Part shown: positions 32,685-40,256 of the stretch, in pieces | How positions within the stretch are numbered: the first letter of the stretch is position 1 | How the letters are laid out: every line of letters begins with the position of its first letter | DNA from: Phocaeicola_A sp036804505 | GTDB lineage: Bacteria > Bacteroidota > Bacteroidia > Bacteroidales > Bacteroidaceae | Assembly: GCA_036804505.1 (NCBI GenBank) | Contig: DAIRSI010000017.1 | Location: 1 to 64,000 of the forward strand | Reading direction: 5' to 3' | DNA: 64,000 nucleotides | Position numbers and translations under genes: made by a program | Notes under the pieces: model-generated | The model's input: the letters and a program-made list of their open reading frames with translations, nothing else | What the model was told of the DNA's origin: nothing | Databases searched by the model: none

Positions 32685-34577
32685 TTATTCCAAATAGGTA
32701 TATCCATAGAGGCCGGAACGGTAGTTGCTAAGGAATTCTTTTCCTTCTTCAACAGAAATTTTACCCTCTTTGACAGATTTGGTAACCCATGTTTCAAGAG
32801 TGCGTACCAATTTTTTCGGGCTGTATTGAACATAGTCCAATACCTCGGCAACGGTTTCGCCATCAATCAGTTGATCTATGCTGTATCCTTTCTCGTTGAC
32901 GGAAATGTGAACGGCATTTGTATCTCCAAAGAGATTGTGCATGTCGCCCAAAATCTCCTGATATGCACCTACAAGGAAGACTCCTATGTAATAGGGCTCT
33001 TTGCCTTTAAGTGCGTGAACAGGCAAATAATGTGTAATATTTCTTGTCGAAATGAAATTGGATATTTTCCCATCTGAATCACAAGTGATGTCTTGCAGAG
33101 TTGCTGCCCGTTCGGGTTTCTCGTCCAGACGCTGAATCGGAACAATTGGAAATATCTGGTCAATGGCCCACGTATCAGGCAATGATTGAAACAGAGAAAA
33201 ATTACAATAGTACTTGTCTGCAAGCAGTTTATCGAGTTTTCTGACTTCTTCAGGCGCATGCTTGAGGTTATGAGCCATCTCGTTGATTTCACGGGTTACC
33301 GACCAGTACAATCTTTCTATCTGTGCACGTGTTCTGAGATCCACGATTCCGTGACTGAACAGATCGAGGGCTTCTTCACGTATTTGCTGTGAATCATGCC
33401 ATGCTTCCAGCATTCTGCTTTGATTCAGGTTATCCCATATCTCATAAAGTTCCTGTACAAGTTCATGATCCTCTTTTCCAACTTCCCATTCTTCATCCAT
33501 TTCGGGTAGCGATGCTGTTTCCAGTACCTGGAAGATAAGGACGGAGTGATGGGCAGTCAAAGAGCGCCCGCTTTCCGTTATGATATTAGGGTGAGGAATA
33601 TTGTTTTTATCAGCGACGTCTACCATAGTTGAAATAGAGTCATTGACATATTCCTGTATGGAATAATTTACACTGCTTTCGCTGCTCGAGGAACTTGTTC
33701 CGTCATAGTCGACGCCCAATCCGCCTCCAATATCTACAAATTCTACCTTATAGCCCATTTCATGAAGTTGGACATAGAACTGAGAGGCCTCGCGGAGAGC
33801 TGTCTTGATTCGTCTGATTTTTGTAACCTGGCTTCCTATGTGGAAATGAATAAGCTTGAGACAGTCTTTCATATCCTTCTTTTCAAGGATATCCAGTGCT
33901 TCAAGCAATTCGCTTGACGTCAAACCGAATTTGCTGGCATCACCTCCGCTTTCTTCCCATTTTCCGCTTCCTGCAGATGCCAATTTGATGCGAATTCCAA
34001 TATTGGGCTTTACATCCAACTGTTTTGACATTTTGGCTATCAGGCGAAGTTCGTTCAACTTCTCTACAACCAAGAACACACGTTTACCCATTTTCTGTGC
34101 CAAAAGGGCCAGTTCGATGTAACTTTCGTCTTTATAGCCATTGCAGATTATCAAAGAATCGGAGTCTGTATTAATGGCAATAACGGCATGTAGTTCCGGT
34201 TTGGAACCTGCTTCTAGACCTAAGTTGAATTTTTTGCCATGGCTGATAATTTCTTCAACAACCGGACGCATCTGATTTACCTTGATGGGGTAGATGATAA
34301 AATTCTGAGCATTGTAATTATATTCCTCAGAAGCTTGTTCAAAACACTTGGCTATCTGTTCAATACGATTGTCCAGTATATCTGGAAATCTAAGGAGAAC
34401 AGGAGCTGAGACATCTCTTATCTGCAACTCATCCAATAATTCTTTCAAGTCGACAGAAGCACAACCTTTGCGTGGTGTAACCACAACGTGTCCTTTTTCG
34501 TTAATGCTAAAATAGGGAGTTCCCCAACCATTGATGTTGTAGAGCTCTTCGGAATCTTCAATTCGCCATTTTCTCAT
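32685..34577 (-). CDS. speA: Biosynthetic arginine decarboxylase
   Basis: At 630 residues this is full length. The N-terminal alanine racemase-like barrel carries the PLP lysine in FIIYPIKVNQMRPVV, LGLEAGSKPEL, FHIGSQV and VDIGGGLGVDYDG; a helical domain and the C-terminal beta domain follow. It converts arginine to agmatine with PLP, the entry into polyamine synthesis. It overlaps neither neighbour: aroK ends 28 bases upstream and argB starts one base downstream. Confidence 0.95.
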   Translation of the reverse strand: MRKWRIEDSEELYNINGWGTPYFSINEKGHVVVTPRKGCASVDLKELLDELQIRDVSAPVLLRFPDILDNRIEQIAKCFEQASEEYNYNAQNFIIYPIKVNQMRPVVEEIISHGKKFNLGLEAGSKPELHAVIAINTDSDSLIICNGYKDESYIELALLAQKMGKRVFLVVEKLNELRLIAKMSKQLDVKPNIGIRIKLASAGSGKWEESGGDASKFGLTSSELLEALDILEKKDMKDCLKLIHFHIGSQVTKIRRIKTALREASQFYVQLHEMGYKVEFVDIGGGLGVDYDGTSSSSSESSVNYSIQEYVNDSISTMVDVADKNNIPHPNIITESGRSLTAHHSVLIFQVLETASLPEMDEEWEVGKEDHELVQELYEIWDNLNQSRMLEAWHDSQQIREEALDLFSHGIVDLRTRAQIERLYWSVTREINEMAHNLKHAPEEVRKLDKLLADKYYCNFSLFQSLPDTWAIDQIFPIVPIQRLDEKPERAATLQDITCDSDGKISNFISTRNITHYLPVHALKGKEPYYIGVFLVGAYQEILGDMHNLFGDTNAVHISVNEKGYSIDQLIDGETVAEVLDYVQYSPKKLVRTLETWVTKSVKEGKISVEEGKEFLSNYRSGLYGYTYLE

Positions 34578-34605
34578 TTCAACGTAGGTTTTTCAATATT
34601 GGTTT

Positions 34606-35133
34606 TTAAATATTTAATAATGTTCTAAGTTTATTTACTGATTCGTCAATTTGAAACTTGTCTTCCAGTCTGTCAGCTGAAAAGATATAATCAGCTTTAG
34701 AATAGAAAGGTTCCCGTTCTTCAAGATTCTTTTCTATGAATGCTTTCAGTTCATCATCAGTCTTTTGTGCAAGTAGCGGGCGTTTGGATTTGGCAATTTT
34801 CAAACGATGGAAAAGAACGTCATTACTTGTTTTTAAATAGACTGTTTTTGCTTGTCGGTTCATATAGGAAATATTGTCAAAGAAGCAAGGAGTTCCGCCG
34901 CCTGCCGATATAATGATATTTTCGAACTCAGCGGTTTCGTGCAACATGGATTGTTCTATCTTCCTGAATCCGTCTTCTCCTTTTTCAGAAAAAATTTCCT
35001 TGACAGACTTTCGGTAACGATTCTCAATATACCAATCCAGATCGACAAATTGGAAACCTAAAGCTTTGGCAAGAGCTTTGCCTAACGTAGTTTTTCCGGC
35101 TCCCATATATCCTATAAGAATGATACGTACCAT
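34606..35133 (-). CDS. aroK: Shikimate kinase
   Basis: About 175 residues with P-loop LIGYMGAGKTTLGKALAKAL, the shikimate-binding DLDWYIENRY, GFRKIEQSML, SAGGGTPCF and lid region LLAQKTDDELKAF. It phosphorylates shikimate with ATP in the aromatic amino acid pathway. ATG 35133 (MVRIILIGY) is chosen; it follows the topA stop by one base, giving a tight topA-aroK-speA-argB operon. Confidence 0.95.
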   Translation of the reverse strand: MVRIILIGYMGAGKTTLGKALAKALGFQFVDLDWYIENRYRKSVKEIFSEKGEDGFRKIEQSMLHETAEFENIIISAGGGTPCFFDNISYMNRQAKTVYLKTSNDVLFHRLKIAKSKRPLLAQKTDDELKAFIEKNLEEREPFYSKADYIFSADRLEDKFQIDESVNKLRTLLNI

Positions 35134-35134
35134 T

Positions 35135-37480
35135 TCATTTTTTCTTGCTTGCAAAATGTCTTCCTTTTCCGGAAGTCTTTGGCTTGTCATTTTGTTCTTT
35201 AATGATATCCATACATTCGGCTAGTTCAAGTTTTTGAGGTTCTTTATCTTTTGGAATCTTGTAATTCTTTCCATCAAATGCGATGTAAGGTCCATAACGA
35301 CCGTTCAGAATTTCCATTTTTGGTTCTTCATCAAAAGCCTTTATATGTTTCTCCTTTTCCGCTTTTTTCTTAGCTTCTATAAGTTCAATGGCTTCTTCGA
35401 GAGAGATATCCATTGGGTCTGAACCTTTAGGCAGTGAAATGAATTTGTTGTCATGGCGGACGTAGGGTCCGAATCTTCCTTCTCCAATGATGATTTCTTT
35501 TCCTTCATATTCGCCGAGGTTTCTAGGTAGTTTAAATAAGGATAAAGCATCTTCGAGTGTAATTGTTTCGATGGATTCTCCTTTTTTCATTTGCGCGAAT
35601 TTCGGCTTGTCGTCATCATTGGCACTCCCTATCTGGATAACAGGACCGTAACGACCTATTTTGGCTGATACCGGCTTTCCGCTGACTGGATCAGTACCCA
35701 GCAGACGCTCGCCTACTTTATGCTCCATTTTCAGTGAAGATGTTTCTTCTACCAGTGGCTCGAAATCTTTGTAGAAATCCTTTATCATGCCGTTCCACTT
35801 CTTTTCGCCTTCTGCTACTTCATCGAATTCTTTCTCAACATTGGCAGTGAAATTATAGTCCATGATTTGAGGGAAATATTGCATTAAAAAGTCATTGACG
35901 ACCGTTCCTATATCAGTAGGGAGCAATTTCCCTTTTTCATTGTCTATCAGTTCGGTCTTGGATTTGCTTGATATCTTGTCGTTTTTCAGCAATATGATAT
36001 TATATGACCGTTCATTTCCTTGCTTGTCACCTTTCTCCACATATCCTCTTTGTTGTATGGTGGAGATGGTCGGTGCATAAGTTGATGGGCGTCCGATACC
36101 CAGTTCTTCCAATTTGCGTACCAAACTGGCTTCTGTATATCTTAATGGATGTTGCGTGAAGCGCTCCGTGGCTGTAATTTCCTTCCGTTCCAGCTGTTGG
36201 CCTTTTAATAAGGGAGGAAGCAGCATCTCTTTTTCCTGTTCCGGACTCTCATCATCATAAGATTCTTTATAAACACGAAGAAATCCATCGAATTTAACAA
36301 CTTCACCCGTTGCGATGAAAGACTCTTTCATACCGGAAACTGATAAAGTCACAGTGGTTTTTTCCAATTCGGCGTCTGCCATCTGTGATGCGATTGTCCT
36401 TTTCCAAATCAAATTATAGAGTTTCTTCTCTGCTGTACTGTTCCCGGCTTCCTGCTTGTCCATGTATGTTGGACGTATTGCTTCGTGAGCCTCTTGTGCT
36501 CCCTTTATGTGGTTAGAGAACTGATGAGGATGCAGATATTTCTCACCCATGAGTTGGGAAATAACTTCTTTACTTGAATTAATGCATAGTGATGACAGGT
36601 TTACCGAGTCGGTACGCATGTAAGTAATGTTTCCGGCTTCGTATAGGTGTTGGGCTACCATCATTGTTTGTGCAACGGTAAAGCCAAGTTTCCTCGCAGC
36701 TTCTTGCTGAAGGGTGGAAGTCGTAAACGGGGCAGCCGGAGATTTTTTTAAGGGACGGGTTGTTATGTCGTCTATTGTGAAATTTGCTGTCTTGCATTTT
36801 TCTAAAAAAGCTTTGGCTTCATCCAAGGTTTTGAATCTCGTGTTCAGTTCAGCTTTCAGTTCCGCATTCTGGCCATTGGAATCCGGTACCAAAAATGTGG
36901 CAGTTATTCGGTAACTGCTTTCACTTTTGAAATTCTGTATTTCTCTTTCGCGCTCTACAATCAAGCGTACAGCTACGGATTGGACTCGGCCGGCAGAAAG
37001 GGCCGGCTTAACTTTCTTCCATAAAATTGGCGATATTTTGAAACCTACAATACGGTCAAGCACGCGACGTGCCTGTTGTGCATTCACCAGGTTGACATCA
37101 ATGTTTCTGGGGGTTTTTATTGCGTTCAGAATAGCGTTTTTCGTTATTTCATGGAACACAATACGCTTGGTATGATCTGGATTAAGTCCTAAAACCTCAT
37201 AGAGATGCCATGAAATAGCTTCACCCTCGCGGTCCTCATCGGAAGCCAGCCAAACGGTTTCAGCCTTATCTGCCTCCTTTTTCAACTCTTTTACTAGTTT
37301 CACCTTTTCTGCAGGGATTTCATAATCGGGTTGGAAATTGGTCGTATCAATACTGAACTCTTTCTTTTTAAGATCACGGATATGACCATAACTGGAAAGG
37401 ACCTTATAGTCCTTACCAAGAAATTTTTCAATAGTTTTGGCTTTGGCCGGAGACTCCACAATGACAAGATTTTTTTGCAT
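35135..37480 (-). CDS. topA: DNA topoisomerase I
   Basis: The 781-residue type IA topoisomerase begins with the TOPRIM domain (LVIVESPAKAKTIEKFLG; ASDEDREGEAISWHL) and has the active-site tyrosine in ITYMRTDSVNLS. The C-terminal third carries repeats of the GRYGPYI type (GRYGPVI, GRFGPYV, GRYGPYI) instead of cysteine zinc fingers. It ends in a lysine-rich tail. It relaxes negative supercoils. Confidence 0.95.
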   Translation of the reverse strand: MQKNLVIVESPAKAKTIEKFLGKDYKVLSSYGHIRDLKKKEFSIDTTNFQPDYEIPAEKVKLVKELKKEADKAETVWLASDEDREGEAISWHLYEVLGLNPDHTKRIVFHEITKNAILNAIKTPRNIDVNLVNAQQARRVLDRIVGFKISPILWKKVKPALSAGRVQSVAVRLIVEREREIQNFKSESSYRITATFLVPDSNGQNAELKAELNTRFKTLDEAKAFLEKCKTANFTIDDITTRPLKKSPAAPFTTSTLQQEAARKLGFTVAQTMMVAQHLYEAGNITYMRTDSVNLSSLCINSSKEVISQLMGEKYLHPHQFSNHIKGAQEAHEAIRPTYMDKQEAGNSTAEKKLYNLIWKRTIASQMADAELEKTTVTLSVSGMKESFIATGEVVKFDGFLRVYKESYDDESPEQEKEMLLPPLLKGQQLERKEITATERFTQHPLRYTEASLVRKLEELGIGRPSTYAPTISTIQQRGYVEKGDKQGNERSYNIILLKNDKISSKSKTELIDNEKGKLLPTDIGTVVNDFLMQYFPQIMDYNFTANVEKEFDEVAEGEKKWNGMIKDFYKDFEPLVEETSSLKMEHKVGERLLGTDPVSGKPVSAKIGRYGPVIQIGSANDDDKPKFAQMKKGESIETITLEDALSLFKLPRNLGEYEGKEIIIGEGRFGPYVRHDNKFISLPKGSDPMDISLEEAIELIEAKKKAEKEKHIKAFDEEPKMEILNGRYGPYIAFDGKNYKIPKDKEPQKLELAECMDIIKEQNDKPKTSGKGRHFASKKK

Positions 37481-37508
37481 AATTTTTCTATCCGTTAAAA
37501 ATTCGGCG

Positions 37509-37516
37509 CAAAATTA
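37509..37516 (-). promoter_or_regulatory. -7 box TAATTTTG of the topA operon
   Basis: Minus-strand TAATTTTG followed by C, 28 bases upstream of ATG 37480. Confidence 0.5.
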
Positions 37517-37590
37517 GAAAAAAACTTCTTGTAAACCTATATAATAAGGTACATTTCTTTTTTTTTATCAAAAAAAGGCGTTTTATGACC

Positions 37591-38124
37591 TTATTTAAGT
37601 ATCTGTTCCAAGTATTTTTTTAAACCTTTACGAACCGAACTCAACCCGAAGTCTTCAGGATTGAGATCATTCAGCGGCATCCAGAAAGAGTCAGCCACAT
37701 CATCTTGTGCTGTGATACGGGATGTATCATTAACATGGCATTCGAAGAACATGTCCAGGGTATGAACCATGAAACCGGAGTATTCATATGTATTGGGAAG
37801 TGAAAACAAGTAGTTCGTTTTATCAACGGAAAGTCCTGTTTCCTCTTTCACTTCTCTGGCTATTCCTTCTTCACCTGTCTCAAACATATCTATAAATCCC
37901 CCGGACAGGTCCAAGGTCCCTTTGGCCGGGTTTTTTCCTCTTCGGCAGACCATCAGTTCGTTTCTTCCATTTCTGATGAAGGCTACTGTTGCCGAACAAG
38001 GGTTGAAATAATACGTAAAACCGCAATCTTCGCAATGCTTTGATTTTTCATTATGAATGACGAAGTGTGCAGAACCGCATTTAGGGCAGAATTTGAATTG
38101 TTCCAGAGGATGCATCTTGTTCAT
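37591..38124 (-). CDS. NUDIX hydrolase with zinc ribbon
   Basis: About 177 residues. An N-terminal zinc ribbon (CPKCGSAHF...CEDCGFTYYF) precedes the NUDIX box GGFIDMFETGEEGIAREVKE followed by ETGL. This layout resembles NADH pyrophosphatase NudC-like proteins but is shorter, so the substrate is unclear. ATG 38124 is favoured by the -7 box at 38140-38147. Confidence 0.85.
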   Translation of the reverse strand: MNKMHPLEQFKFCPKCGSAHFVIHNEKSKHCEDCGFTYYFNPCSATVAFIRNGRNELMVCRRGKNPAKGTLDLSGGFIDMFETGEEGIAREVKEETGLSVDKTNYLFSLPNTYEYSGFMVHTLDMFFECHVNDTSRITAQDDVADSFWMPLNDLNPEDFGLSSVRKGLKKYLEQILK

Positions 38125-38139
38125 TATTTTAATTGCAGA

Positions 38140-38147
38140 CAAAAATA
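38140..38147 (-). promoter_or_regulatory. -7 box TATTTTTG of the NUDIX gene
   Basis: Minus-strand TATTTTTG, 15 bases before ATG 38124. It is divergent from the kinase promoter at 38204. Confidence 0.5.
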
Positions 38148-38203
38148 CAAAATGTTTATATAAAATATAACCATTAAATTTTTTTATTTGATAATAAATT
38201 TTT

Positions 38204-38211
38204 TATTTTTG
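38204..38211 (+). promoter_or_regulatory. -7 box TATTTTTG of the kinase-like gene
   Basis: TATTTTTG, 30 bases before ATG 38242. It lies within the upstream TTG-started frame, supporting the later start. Confidence 0.5.
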
Positions 38212-38241
38212 TCAATTGTTATTATAATAATACTCCAAAAT

Positions 38242-39417
38242 ATGCACAAGGTAATAATCATAGTCTTAGCTTTATTCCTCATATATTTTATACTGCGCTT
38301 TTTTGCGGAGAGGCAGTCAAAGCATTTATTGTTGAGGAAATATAAAGATGCCATGTTGGCAATGGAAAAACTCAGAGTACTTAAGTTTAAATTGAGCTTA
38401 AAGGATTTCCTGATTGTGATGGACGATAGTTTTGGAAGTGAAAAAGATTTGTGGGATATTCCAAAATCTATGTCCATGAAATATTTTTTCAATTGTATTA
38501 TAGAAAAAGACAGAAGGCGCATTCTGGAAGGATACAGGAAGATAATCCAAGGCGACATTGAACAATTCAGCGTAGATTTCGGATTTGTTCCGGCACCTCA
38601 AAAGGATACGATGTGGTGTCATGGCATTTTTTTTGTTCGTGATCGGAATTTGAGAAAGGAACCGGTCAATCTGATGGGTATTGTCCGGATAATCAATGAT
38701 TATAAAGAAGAAATTGATGCTTTGATTAAGGAAAAACAAGAGAAGGAGAAGGAATATATGATTCAGTCTGAATTCATAACCAATATGGACTATGAAATCA
38801 GAACTCCTTTGAATGCAATTATGGGCTTTTCGGATTTGTTATCCGAGATGGATGATGAAAAACAGAGGCAATCTTGTATTTCTGTGATTAAAGCGAATAA
38901 TGAAGCTTTGCTGCGTTCTGTCAACAATCTGTTGGATTTTTATCGCATGCAATCGCCCTCTGTCATTTTGGAAGAGTGTGACATGGATGTCAATAAAAAA
39001 TTGAAAGAATTGCAAGAAAGGTTTTCACCTCAATTGTCGCCCGATGTAAGTCTTTATTTCAACGAACAGATACCGGATTGCGTCATAATGATAGATGCCA
39101 GACGTTTTGATCGTGCTATGTCCATTTTGATAGACAATGCCATTAAAAATACGACTCATGGAAATATATGCGTCGGTTATCACGAAACTTTGGGCAATAT
39201 GCTTTATTTTTATGTCAGTGATACGGGGAATGGTATAGAATTGGATAAACAAAGGCATTTATTTTCAACCGAAGGTTTTTCCGAAAATAAACATCAAGGT
39301 TTGGGATTATTGCTTTTTAAGGCTATAGTCCAGAAAATGAGTGGAGGCTTGGGGGTAAAATCTCAGTTTGGAGTAGGTTCTGAATTCTGGTTTACCGTTC
39401 CATATAAAAAAGTTTGA
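38242..39417 (+). CDS. Histidine kinase homologue lacking the phospho-accepting His
   Basis: About 391 residues: an N-terminal membrane helix (KVIIIVLALFLIYFILRFF), a PAS-like middle, then a HisKA-type dimerisation segment reading EFITNMDYEIRTPLNAIMGF where the usual SHEIRTP histidine is Tyr184. The ATPase domain is intact: ILIDNAIKNTT (N box), VSDTGNGIE (G1) and HQGLGLLLFK (G2). It may bind ATP without autophosphorylating on histidine. No response regulator is adjacent. The last 26 bases overlap the end of the convergent HAD gene. Confidence 0.85.
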   Translation: MHKVIIIVLALFLIYFILRFFAERQSKHLLLRKYKDAMLAMEKLRVLKFKLSLKDFLIVMDDSFGSEKDLWDIPKSMSMKYFFNCIIEKDRRRILEGYRKIIQGDIEQFSVDFGFVPAPQKDTMWCHGIFFVRDRNLRKEPVNLMGIVRIINDYKEEIDALIKEKQEKEKEYMIQSEFITNMDYEIRTPLNAIMGFSDLLSEMDDEKQRQSCISVIKANNEALLRSVNNLLDFYRMQSPSVILEECDMDVNKKLKELQERFSPQLSPDVSLYFNEQIPDCVIMIDARRFDRAMSILIDNAIKNTTHGNICVGYHETLGNMLYFYVSDTGNGIELDKQRHLFSTEGFSENKHQGLGLLLFKAIVQKMSGGLGVKSQFGVGSEFWFTVPYKKV

Positions 39418-40033
39418 GAAATTTATGGAAGTCACATGTCCAGTCTGAGCCATTCACGGCAAGGAATGTGTGAAAACCTAATTCTTTTGCTGTCTGGATA
39501 TTGCTTTCTCCGTCGTCAACGAATATGCATTCATCCGGTGAAGTTCCGATGTCTTTTAATGCAAATTCAAAGAATTCTTTTTGAGGCTTTACGAACCCGA
39601 CTTCAAAGGATGTGTATATCTTGTCAGCATAATTGTCCAAGGATTTCCCTTCCGGCGTAAAACGTTCACTTCTGGCCCAGGCCATTATGAAAGGATTGGT
39701 ATTACTTAGAATATATACATGAAAATTCTTCTTTAGTTCCTCAAGCAGTGCCAGCCTCTGCGGAGGAATGGCAGTCATAAACCCTAGCCATCCTTTTTGT
39801 GCTTCTTCGAAAGATATTGATTTGTTGCACATTCTGCCGAGTTCATTACAAAATTGTTCTGCATTCATCCTACCGTCTTCCACTTCAAGGAAAATGCCTC
39901 GCTGATGGTATTTGTCCAACAGGCTGTTCGCTTGAGTTACTCCTATGGATTCAAACGCTTTTACAGCATTTTCTCTGTTTATATCGACAATGACACCTCC
40001 AAAATCAAATATGAGATTTTTTATTTTATTCAT
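39392..40033 (-). CDS. HAD-superfamily phosphatase (subfamily IA, YihX-like)
   Basis: The 213-residue protein has LIFDFGGVIVDINR, YILSNTNPF, FVKPQKEFFEFA and FVDDGESNIQTAKELG, the HAD motifs in order. It is related to the gene at 6356-6979 but clearly diverged. The substrate is unknown. ATG 40033 (MNKIKNL) fits the -7 box at 40053-40060. It overlaps the convergent kinase-like gene by 26 bases. Confidence 0.85.
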   Translation of the reverse strand: MNKIKNLIFDFGGVIVDINRENAVKAFESIGVTQANSLLDKYHQRGIFLEVEDGRMNAEQFCNELGRMCNKSISFEEAQKGWLGFMTAIPPQRLALLEELKKNFHVYILSNTNPFIMAWARSERFTPEGKSLDNYADKIYTSFEVGFVKPQKEFFEFALKDIGTSPDECIFVDDGESNIQTAKELGFHTFLAVNGSDWTCDFHKFLKLFYMER

Positions 40034-40052
40034 AAGGTTATTAAATAGAGTG

Positions 40053-40060
40053 CAAATATA
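40053..40060 (-). promoter_or_regulatory. -7 box TATATTTG of the second HAD gene
   Basis: Minus-strand TATATTTG followed by C, 19 bases before ATG 40033. Confidence 0.55.
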
Positions 40061-40256
40061 CATGATTTTGACGATTCATTATAGAAAGGACGTCACATAT
40101 ATTACCTGGGATGCATCATTTCTTAAAAGTTATTTATATTAAATTTTATTCGGCTGGATGTAAATAATTGTCAATTTCCCTATTATGGGTATAATTAATA
40201 TTCTTACTTAGCAAATTTTATTCTATTTTAGCACACAAATATATCAGTACAGGAAG

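Noticed and set aside
38184..38558. 124-residue minus-strand frame
   Set aside because: It is a shadow of the kinase-like gene, and the divergent promoters at 38140-38211 fit the NUDIX and kinase genes instead.
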